Source of the DNA: Gyrodactylus bullatarudis
Lineage: Eukaryota; Platyhelminthes; Monogenea; Gyrodactylidea; Gyrodactylidae
Length of the DNA stretch: 19,645 bases
Assembly (NCBI GenBank): GCA_012064415.1
Contig: SSNU01000212.1
Location: 6,701-26,345 of the forward strand
Reading direction: 5' to 3'
Part shown: in pieces, positions 1 to 7,744 of the stretch
How the letters are laid out: the number at the start of each line of letters is the position of its first letter
Position numbering within the stretch: position 1 is the stretch's first letter
Position numbers and translations under genes: made by a program
Notes under the pieces: model-generated
Databases searched by the model: none
Seen by the model: the letters and a program-made list of their open reading frames with translations, nothing else
Told to the model about the DNA's origin: nothing

Positions 1-384
1 CACACGCACCAGAGAACAACCAATGAGAGCTAAAACCAAGATTTTGTACACAATTTTCTTTATATAAATCTGGCATGTAAAAGCTGATGAGTATGCCACG
101 AAATAAAAGCGCTATATTCTTATAACTGGCATCAACCCTTTTTACTTAAGGTAAGGAAATGTTTATCACACACTCATGACTACGTTGAAATATGACTAGG
201 TTAGAGTATGCAGATTAGGGGTGGATGATAGTTTAGATTGACATGTCTAGTTATGAATATACCAACGTATATCTATGCAATGCACATCATAAGCAGGGAT
301 GACATCACCTCTGTGGGGTGAAGGGGGAAGGGTTTTGTGAAAGAAAATAATTTTTCATTCCTTTTTAAAAACCTAAAATGATAC
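1..384. other. Noncoding stretch, no gene seen
   Basis: No long reading frame, tRNA or recognisable repeat was found here. The sequence is AT-rich and stops are frequent in all frames. A purine-rich tract (about 315-330) is the only compositional feature. A chance hammerhead-like core near 84-104 was considered and rejected. Confidence 0.5.
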
Positions 385-476
385 TGTAATTTCATTGGTC
401 GAAATTTGGGGTAGAAAGGATCTCAAATACTATTGATATTTTTCACAAGTTGTCTCACTTTACAGAGCTTTTACCT
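385..476 (+). repeat. Diverged end of the foldback element family
   Basis: The stretch from the 'attggtc...aaatttggggtagaaa' part to 'cactttacagagcttttacctg' matches, with substitutions and a gap, the right end of the long inverted-repeat element at 11260-11367. The last about 22 bases are nearly identical (CACTTTACAGAGCTTTTACCTG). Only one end is recognisable, so this is an isolated or decayed copy. The same end occurs a third time at about 11880-11907, showing that the family is dispersed. Confidence 0.7.
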
Positions 477-599
477 GTAATTTCGAAAGAATTCGATCAT
501 TTTGAATGAACATTATCCATGACTTTAAATAACGTATTAATCGCGATTTGATCGATTTACGCCTTAAATTTCATGTACGATTTTATGAAATACGATTTG

Positions 600-746
600 C
601 CTGGGATGTTGGACGAGTGGATTGATCATTGGACTACAATGTGACATCTTATGTTCAAATCCCAGGCTCTGGTATACCAATGAAATAAAATGAAAAAAAT
701 TATTGAACAACACATATGTTCTGCTTTGCAATTTTCATTTTCATAT
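600..746 (+). mobile_element. tRNA-headed SINE (head plus tail)
   Basis: A pol III-type promoter is visible: A-box-like TGGACGAGTGG at 610-620 and B-box-like GTTCAAATCCC at 653-663, spaced as in a tRNA gene. A 7-bp perfect stem (CCTGGGA 600-606 with TCCCAGG 660-666) brackets the head like an acceptor stem, but the rest does not fold as a convincing canonical tRNA. The tail (about 691-746) recurs at 4790-4846, where it terminates a PLE copy, so the tail is a mobile sequence. A tRNA-derived SINE is inferred. No hammerhead is seen in this copy. Confidence 0.5.
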
Positions 747-756
747 AAATAAGTTG

Positions 757-1560
757 ATTGAAATTAATCTTCTCACAAAATATGGATAATAATTCAATAT
801 TTATAACTCTATGTTTTTATACAAGAATAATAATATAAATGCATCTTGTTAATATGTTTTTTTTTTCTTTTTCTTTCTTTCGTTGATAAAGAGTTGGTAC
901 ATATATGATAACTAGTATCAAAGCATTTTATTTTACGGTCAGGCATTATACCTTATGAAGATAAATAGTATTTTGTAACAATCTGTTCATTACTCTCTCT
1001 TCATTTATATTGTTTCTCTTCCTGAAACAATCACTTTATATCAGTTAATCGTTCATTATGAATTACATTTAATCTACATGTCCCTTTTTTAATAATAATA
1101 ACTTCAGTTTGTTTTTATTCTAGAAATATTTTCACAAGCTGATGGTGAAGATTCTCACAGCAATAGACAGGCTTTTATTCTGTGTATTTGATATTTTTTT
1201 TGGTATTAATTATGGGCTGAAAAATATCATGAGGAGAGCAGTTCAGTGTTATTATTATTTTTTTTTGTCTTTGCGATGGCTCTAGATACATGATATTTCA
1301 AACTACTTTCAACAAATTAGTTTTTGACTGGTAAATTTTATCTTTTTAATTCTAATGATAAGTGAAGACTTTGATATTTATGAAGAGTCAGTTGAGAAGA
1401 ATAAAAATGAAAAATATGAAAAATGATTAGCAAAACAATAAATATCTTCACAAGACATAATTTGAAAAATTTGATGTTGATTCACTAAATATTTTGATAC
1501 TAGTATATATATATCTTCGTCTTTAAAATATACTTTAAGAAAAATCTGGTATTGTATATA
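757..1560. other. Noncoding stretch, no gene seen
   Basis: AT-rich sequence without a supported gene. It contains a pyrimidine-rich run at about 858-884. An 18-base string (tttaataataataacttc) at 1088-1105 recurs at 1563-1580, immediately beside the LINE 3' end, so it may be a leftover LINE tail. Confidence 0.5.
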
Positions 1561-2580
1561 AATTTAATAATAATAACTTCTTTTCAGTTTATAAATCTGG
1601 TTTGAATTTCTTGAAAGAAGTCTTCCAAGTTTTTTCTCTTCAAAGAGTTAGGTAGTTTATCAAAGTGTTTTTTACATCGATTAAATATAGCTAGATTTTT
1701 TACATGTCCTTCAATTCTGTAGCGTTCTCTAAGTCTAGAGATTCTCTGGGGCCTCAAGGATTTTCTAATAAGTATGAGACTTTTTATATCTCTTCGAATT
1801 TTGATAGACTCTGAGGGTTGACCAAGTTGTTTTCTGTACTCGGCAGATAGTTTGTTTCGAAAAGTTTTGGCGACTCTCTGAAACTTCTTGGACCATTCAA
1901 TTTTTTCTGGGTTCCAACATCCAGAGCAGAACTCGACAACAGTTCGGGCCACCATTTTGTATAAGAATACCTTCATAAAGTCATTTTTGATACATTTGTG
2001 TATTTGTATACATCTGCTGACAAAAGACCTATAGATTTCCTTATAATGTTCTGTAAAATCAAGAAAATTATTGTATTTAACTCCTAAATCACGAACCGTG
2101 AATTTGGGGTTTATTATTTTATCATTAATACATACATTATTGTTGATAGGAGTTGTTGTGAAAGGAGTCATGTAGAACGTTTTACTTTCATTTATGCTAA
2201 GCCCCAGAGTTAACAGATCATTAGTAAGGGATTTTAATGATGAGTTTATAAAATTTATATCGATAAAATCATCAAAACTGAATACTATTTTCATATCATT
2301 TAAAAATCTTAGCTCCTTCAACATTGATTTTTGAGAATACAATATTGAACAGTAGAGGTCCAACTCTAGAGCCTTGTGGAACTCCAGAAGTAATTAGTTT
2401 GGGGGTGGAATCTTTGTTTTCATGAGAAACAAATTGCCTACGTTTAGTAAGGTATTGTATTAACATATTAAGAAGATATGAGCATATGCCATACTCATGG
2501 CATATTTCAATGATTTTATGAATATAAATCTTGTCGAAAGCTTTAGATAAATCAATGTAGATGACAATGGATTTCTTTTT
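1561..2580 (-). pseudogene. Non-LTR (LINE) retrotransposon, 5'-truncated, RT to C-terminus
   Basis: Two overlapping minus-strand frames together read as the reverse transcriptase and C-terminal part of a LINE ORF2. The upstream frame (to about 2296) has RT motif A (YIDLSKAFDK) and motif B (GVPQGSRVGPLLFN). The downstream frame (2363 to 1584) starts near the motif C region, read as FSFDD where FADD is usual, and ends in the conserved LINE C-terminal region (RRDIKSL...LPNSLKRK). A frameshift near 2300-2345 separates them. The element lacks its N-terminal endonuclease and the start of RT, a typical 5' truncation. The 5' boundary is put near 2580 because sequence beyond it matches a PLE 3' region. 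After the stop there is a (TTA)n-like tail (1563-1580). The second copy at 5628-5947 shares its C-terminus. Clade not determined; non-functional. Confidence 0.85.
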
Positions 2581-2581
2581 T

Positions 2582-2640
2582 TCTTTCTCGAGAAGTGAGA
2601 CAATGAGTCCAAAAGAGGACAAAACGCGCGTATATGTTTA
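2582..2640 (+). repeat. PLE terminal sequence with decayed hammerhead-like motif
   Basis: Bases 2582-2611 match the region after the PLE stop codon at about 6332-6361 (shared 'agacaatgagtcca' and a similar ctttctc.agaa lead). PLEs carry long terminal repeat-like ends, so this is probably the upstream terminal copy of the PLE at 2883-4785. Bases 2604-2630 read TGAGTCC, a 6-base loop, GGAC, then AAAACGCGCG. This keeps helix II and the 3' core of a hammerhead ribozyme, but the CUGA side and the G of GAAA are changed. Inactive as it stands. Confidence 0.5.
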
Positions 2641-2882
2641 CCAAAGATGTATACTCAGAATATTCTAAATTCTCTGTGAGTTTATTTCGTACCAGTCATT
2701 ACGGGATTCATCAATAAGCTATAACATTCAGTGACATGGACTATTCCATCACCAAATACGACGAACCTGATGGGGATATATTACGTTAGCACTTAGAACG
2801 AAATAATTCTAGTTAATCTTTGTGAGTGTTGGTGTTGCACTATTCAATAATTCGAAGATATGTTGAAAAATAAATCATGATC

Positions 2883-4785
2883 ATTATCTTAACAAAAGTC
2901 ATTTCAAAGCTTTAAGTGACTTGAGAAAGAACCCTGATGTGCTGTTATGTCATCTGGACAAAGGGACAGGTATTGCAGATGTTAGCAAGAATGATTACAA
3001 ACAAAAAGGCAAGATGCTTCTCTCGGATCAATCTAGATTTTGACCAACGGAACCTGAAGCAGCATTAAGACAAATCAAATGTTTTGGAAAGGCCATCTCT
3101 AAAAAAATTGAAAGCCTTCTACATGTCATGGCTACATTGATGAGATAATAGCTGATTCAATAAGACCAACATCAGATGACATTGGAAGGTTATATCTGCT
3201 TCCCAAAGTCCATTAAGATTTAACCAAAGGCGTGCAGTACAGACCGATTCTTGACATGTCAGCAACACCACAACACAAAATCGTCAAATGGTTGACGGAA
3301 ATATTAACCCCATTGAGAAATGAATTGTGCAAATTCTCTGTCAAGAACTCCTTGGAATTTGTGAACAAACTTAGAGATGTCAATTTCGAAGGGTCACAAA
3401 TGGTTTCGTTTAATGCCAGCTCCCTATTTACTAATGTCCCGCTGAAAGAAACGGTTAAGTTTATTCGTGGAAAAATTAAGACTTTTTCTTCCATTTGCAG
3501 TATTCCTTCGGATGATGTTGCTGAATTGATAATGATGACTGTCCAGAACATAGATTTCAAATTCGCCGGAAATTACTAAAAGCAAATAGATGGGGTTGCA
3601 ATGGGCAGTCCAATTGGTCCTCTCTTGGCTGATATGTTTCTTGCATCCCTTGAATTTGGTGAGATGAGTAGCCTAATCAGTCATTCCCGTTTTTATGCAC
3701 GCTACCTGGATGATACCTTTCTTGTCCTCGAACAAAGCTCTGACCTTGAAGCAATTCTATCAACTATGAATATGATGCACCCTAACATTCAATTCACCAA
3801 AGAAGAAGAAAACAATATGTCATTAAACTTTCTTGATGTCCTAGTCACCAAAGTCAATGAAGTTGCTCAGACAAGAATCTACAGAAAAGAGTCAGTGCCA
3901 TCTCAGTTTTTGTCATTTCTTAGTTACAGTCCGTCATACCAGAAGAAAAGCATCGTGAGGAATGAATATTTAAAAATTGACCGATTGACATCTGAGATCA
4001 ACAAAAAGCAAGACAGAGAAATCCTGAAAAATCTCTTAATAAAGAATGGATATCCAGAAGCATTCATCACAAAAAACGCTAATTTGAAGACGAAAGCTGC
4101 GAAAGAGGTCGAAGAACTTATACCGCTTTATTTAAAGGTACCATTTAAAGGTGATGCCACCCATCAAATCCTAAACAATAAAATGTTCGAAATAACAAAG
4201 AGAAAATTCCCAGGATATCGACTCCAAATTCTTCCCGAAACAACAAAACTACTACCTGACCTTAATAAAGACCCAGTACCATGGCTCGAGAAGAAGGGAG
4301 TAATCTATCAGTTTAAGTGCAATTGTGGAGCTATGTACGTTGGACAGACGGTCAGACCTTTGAAAATAAGAATAAAAGAGCACTTGAGCTCGAGTAACCA
4401 AAGTTCTGCTGTTCAAGAGCACATGCAGGCTACAAATCATGCCCAAGCAAACCCAAGCGATTCACGTGCAACAAGATCTGATGTATTAGACAAGGCCGAG
4501 AGCCATTTTATTGAGTCCATGAATCCGGAACTTTGCAAGCAAAAGATTCTCGCTACACAGTTGGGTATCAGGGGGAAAAAACTTTTTAAACAAAAAAGTA
4601 AGCTCAAAAAAATTGCTAATTTGCTGAACGATTCTCCTTTAGCTAGCTCCACTCAAAAGACAGTTACAACTGAATCCAATGAGCAATTAGTCGAAGCAAA
4701 TCCCCAATTCACTGAGCTTCTGTCAAGTGTTCCTACAGCAACTACAGATGAGAACAATCCTGCTATCCAAGACAAGTCAACTGAA
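2883..4785 (+). pseudogene. Penelope-like element ORF (RT + GIY-YIG endonuclease), PLE-1
   Basis: This is the most complete PLE coding region here. From about 2891 a frame reads like the PLE RT N-terminus (HLDKGTG, NDYKQKGKML). It is broken by an in-frame TGA and a frameshift before 3232. RT motif A is at about 3406-3441 (VSFNASSLFTNVP); the usual catalytic Asp is Asn. A single in-frame TAA (3577-3579) splits the ORF. Then come motif B (GVAMGSPIGPLLADMF) from 3592 and motif C (RYLDDTFLV) near 3703. After a linker, a GIY-YIG nuclease domain starts near 4291 (GVIYQFKC, MYVGQT, LKIRIKEH). RT plus C-terminal GIY-YIG defines canonical PLEs, which cut DNA and prime reverse transcription from the nick. 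The C-terminal tail is cut short by a SINE tail; the matching downstream sequence is at 5951-6313. Not functional. Confidence 0.92.
4630..4785 (+). repeat. 156-bp direct repeat, first copy
   Basis: This part of the PLE-1 C-terminal coding region recurs in the same orientation at 5951-6106, with one substitution seen by eye (AAC to AAA near 4754). It is followed here by a SINE tail and there by the rest of the PLE ORF. Confidence 0.9.
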
Positions 4786-4789
4786 ATGA

Positions 4790-4846
4790 AATGAAAATTC
4801 ATTGAACAATTCATATGTTCTGCTTTACAATTATCATTTTCATATT
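4790..4846 (+). mobile_element. SINE tail fragment
   Basis: Closely similar to the tail of the tRNA-headed SINE at about 691-746, including 'catatgttctgctttrcaat' and 'cattttcatat' (r is g or a). It interrupts the PLE ORF: bases up to 4785 match PLE coding sequence at 6106, and beyond this point the two diverge. No tRNA-like head is present, so the fragment is 5'-truncated or recombinant. Confidence 0.6.
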
Positions 4847-5600
4847 AAAAATAGTTGTTATGTACAATTATAAGTAAGGGTTTAGAAAAATAAATAATGA
4901 AGATATATATAAAAACAGTAATAATCAAAATAGTTTAGAAAAAATCTTTGCAAATCTGAATCCATTCTTTGAAATAATATATATATAGTTATCAGTAACG
5001 ATTCTTCAAGTATTTTTTCAGTCACAATAGAAAAATAACTTAGGGAAATCAAGATACTTTATCTAATTTCTTCAGAGTTCTAGTTTCATTCATTATCATT
5101 GAAAGGAGGTAATGTCACCAGTGTTGCATTCAGATAACAATAGTCTTATTTTATCTTTTAGTCATTTTTTTCAACCAGTCGATCTCTATTCATACATATT
5201 TATAATTTCAATTTTTTATAATAGGACCTAGTCCTGCAGGGACATTTTCTAGCTAATTTCTAGCTTAGAAATCAGTATTTATTCTGTGATATCTTTGTTG
5301 AAAATTCAAAGAGTAATTATGTGATCAGTAATCACTATAGATTTCACTTCCTGCTGTAATAAATATGATCCAACAGGTGAGCTTTAGACTTAAGAAGATT
5401 TCTTTTTTTAACTAAATGGAGACATATTTTCTGATATGGGTTGACAGGCTTCAAGTGATCTAAATGATTCTAGAATGTGAATAAGTTAGTAAAGCGTCAG
5501 AATTTCATAAGAAATAGTTTAAATTGTGATTTAGTATACTTGTTTAACTCATTACTTCTAGATATATATACATCTTTCATAGTTAAGGAAATAAGTAATA
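4847..5600. other. Noncoding stretch, no gene seen
   Basis: AT-rich sequence without a supported reading frame. A short palindrome, CCTGCAGG (about 5233-5240), stands out but has no evident role. The left edge is the SINE tail and the right edge is the poly(A) tail (poly(T) on this strand) of a LINE copy. Confidence 0.5.
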
Positions 5601-5601
5601 A

Positions 5602-5947
5602 TTTTTTTTTTTTTTATTTTTTTGGTTCTAGTTAATGAATTTCGAGTTAATTTCTCTTTTGAATTCAAATAAACTCATTCTTTTTATAATATTAGGTAAT
5701 TTTTCAAATAAATTTTTGCTTCTATTGAAGATTGCAAGATTCTTGATCTCTCCTTGTACTCTGTATCGATCACGGAGTCCAGGAAGACTTTGAGGAGTAA
5801 TGCACTTTTTGATGAGAAGAAGGCTTTTGATGTCTCTTCGAACCATAATTGATTCAGATGGTAGACTGAGTTTTTTCCTGTATGGCTCAGAGAGTTTACG
5901 TCGGAAAATTTTGGCAACTTTCTGAAGCTTCATAGACCATTCAGGCC
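5602..5947 (-). pseudogene. LINE 3' fragment with poly(A) tail (second copy)
   Basis: A minus-strand frame ending at a TAG at 5628-5630 encodes the last about 105 residues of a LINE ORF2. It is clearly homologous to the end of the copy at 1584-2363 (shared PSESI..RRDIKSL, NLAIFNR, LPN, KFIN/RFIN). Immediately after the stop the minus strand runs into an A-rich tail, seen as poly(T) at 5602-5623. This is the expected 3' end of a target-primed retrotransposition product. The copy is severely 5'-truncated, and at about 5948 it abuts the PLE repeat. Cannot encode an active enzyme. Confidence 0.85.
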
Positions 5948-5950
5948 TAT

Positions 5951-6313
5951 GATTCTCCTTTAGCTAGCTCCACTCAAAAGACAGTTACAACTGAATCCAA
6001 TGAGCAATTAGTCGAAGCAAATCCCCAATTCACTGAGCTTCTGTCAAGTGTTCCTACAGCAACTACAGATGAGAAAAATCCTGCTATCCAAGACAAGTCA
6101 ACTGAAGTTGATAATCCAATTAGTTCTCAATCTGCAATTAGTCTTGAAATTGTACCCGCTTCATGCCCAGTAACAACTACAGCTAAGGGTGAAAATGCAA
6201 ATCAAGAAAAGTCAACGGAAGTTGATAATCAAATTGATACCCAACCTGTAATTATCACTGAATCCAAAAAGTGTGCAATTAAAAAAACGAGGAGTCAAAA
6301 GAAAAAGATGTAG
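5951..6313 (+). pseudogene. PLE C-terminal coding end (PLE-2)
   Basis: This begins abruptly with the 156 bp duplicated from 4630-4785 and continues in the same frame for 120 codons to a TAG at 6311-6313. It therefore shows how the PLE-1 protein would normally end. The tail is low-complexity and Ser/Thr/Glu-rich. It contains two similar segments (KSTEVDNPISSQSAIS and KSTEVDNQIDTQPVII) spaced about 35 residues apart, and closes with a basic run (KKTRSQKKKM). A related VDNQI..QP segment occurs in the C-terminal tail of the minus-strand PLE at 15232-15519. No RT or nuclease domain is present. Confidence 0.8.
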
Positions 6314-6331
6314 CGGGCAGTTACAACTAGA

Positions 6332-6365
6332 TCTCTTTCTCAAGAAAAGACAATGAGTCCAGTGA
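6332..6365 (+). repeat. PLE 3' terminal sequence
   Basis: Located just after the PLE-2 stop codon and similar to 2582-2611 upstream of PLE-1 (shared 'agacaatgagtcca'). It fits the long terminal repeat-like ends of PLEs. A trailing GTGAAAC might be the eroded GAAAC side of a hammerhead, but helix II is not preserved. Confidence 0.45.
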
Positions 6366-6446
6366 AACCTTTCCCCTCCCCCCTGTGATATTCTTTCAAT
6401 TCCCATTTGTCCAATCAAAGGATTTGTAATTTTTCATTATTGTATG

Positions 6447-6495
6447 TATAAATATCAAGCCGGTGTAAGAGTCTGATCAGAACCGGTGAAATAAA
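6447..6495 (+). promoter_or_regulatory. TATA box and closely spaced AATAAA, LTR-like core
   Basis: TATAAATA at 6447-6454 is followed 43 bases later by AATAAA at 6490-6495. A hairpin-capable stretch lies between them (CCGGT...ACCGG enclosing the palindrome TCTGATCAGA). A short TATA-to-polyadenylation-signal distance is typical of an LTR U3/R core or a compact retroelement terminus. No LTR boundaries or second LTR were found, so element ownership is unresolved. It could simply be the end of the PLE. Confidence 0.35.
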
Positions 6496-6729
6496 AGTTT
6501 TATTACTCATTATTCACTCGTCTTCAAAATCCTGTAAGAAATGAATATTTCTACTAATTCAGATAAAATTTTCGAAGATGCTCGGCACTATTTCCCACCA
6601 AATCATGATCAATTTAACAGCTGTGAAATGTATAATATGCTTTATATATTTATTTAAATATACATACACATGTGTAGATATAAAAGATAAAATATTTGAA
6701 AATCCTAAACTTGAAATAAATCATACAAT

Positions 6730-7565
6730 TTAACAATCAAATATAAATAAATTTCTGCCAATATTGTTTTGGTTATTCATGAATGCATATGGCGACATTG
6801 AGAAACCTGGATTAAGATACCTGTATTCTCTTGACTTGAGACGTCTCAAAATTTTTCTCTTAATCAATGCCATCAGTTTTCTCTCTGAATAATCTGCTAG
6901 CTCTTTTATTTTGCTCTCATTTTTCTTTGTATCTTTCAAGAGTTCTTGCAAATTGGTTTCTTAATAATAAAAACATGGAATCATATGAGATCTTACTTAT
7001 TTTCTTGTATTCATGTTTAATCTTTTCCATGTAATGCCTGATTTTACCTCGATACCCCAGTTGGCCTCCCCAGTTTATGCTAGGATAAATTGACAAGCGT
7101 CGATATATTTTCTCTTGGTTATAGTTAGAGAATCGGCTCACTATTTGATAAATATTCCTTCTTTAGATAATGCAAATATTTCTTGATGATACTACCTCCA
7201 GTCATATTAGATAAGTTTCTACTTACTAATTTTAATTTTAAGATTGTTTGAGGTTAATGAGAAATGCGTAGTTCAAAATCAAATTCCATTCTTCATCAAA
7301 AATAACACAGAAAAAATGGATGTAAATGGAATCACTCAAATATACTTTAGTTTTCTCTACTTATTACTCATACATTTAGAACCAAACTTGATGTAGGCAA
7401 TATTATCGTTCAAAAAGATATTGCATACTAGAGCTTCAAGAAATTTGTCAATTACGTCGTCATGAGAAAGAGAATGGGGCCTCCAACTAGATTCAAATGG
7501 AAAAAGGAAAGATTTTTCCATTTTTGTTTGAAAATAAAATTGATTCATCAGTGATGAGTATGCCC
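6730..7565 (-). CDS. Unidentified host-like gene with microintrons
   Basis: Product not recognised. Several minus-strand open segments join through short GT...AG introns. Exon 7548-7368 (ATG at 7548-7546) joins 7344-7238 across a 23-nt intron (7367-7345); the joined frame stays open for about 95 codons to a TAA at 7240-7238. Exon 7141-6997 joins 6959-6730 across a 37-nt intron (6996-6960), giving about 123 codons that end in FDC and TAA (6732-6730). That half is rich in Lys/Arg and likely helical (YMEKIKHEYKKI, ELLKDTKKNESKIKELADY). Bases 7142-7237 also contain an open stretch (MTGGSIIKKYLHYLKK) in another frame. So either more small exons or a frameshift link the two halves, or these are two genes. 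The first exon may begin at an acceptor near 7565 rather than at the ATG. It is divergent from the PARG-like gene, about 200 bp away. Confidence 0.5.
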
Positions 7566-7744
7566 TAATTAGAGATCTTCATTTGTGAAGGCTGAGAATA
7601 GTTGAACATTTTTTCTTTTATCTACATTCATTTCTTTCTTCGTATAAAAATCATTGATTTTTTCTTAAATTACTTGAAACTGCGAATTACTCATCAATCG
7701 TCTGAGTTATTATTTGAGTTTTGATTTAACAAGCTCAATTCACA

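Noticed and set aside
84..104. CTGATGA followed by GAAA, resembling a hammerhead core
   Set aside because: Helix II would be only two base pairs, and no helix III or UH cleavage site fits; likely chance in AT-rich DNA.
600..670. Functional tRNA gene
   Set aside because: A and B boxes are present, but no convincing cloverleaf or anticodon loop; its tail repeats elsewhere, which favours a SINE.
3213..3560. Minus-strand open frame opposite the PLE RT
   Set aside because: Antisense shadow of the PLE-1 coding frame.
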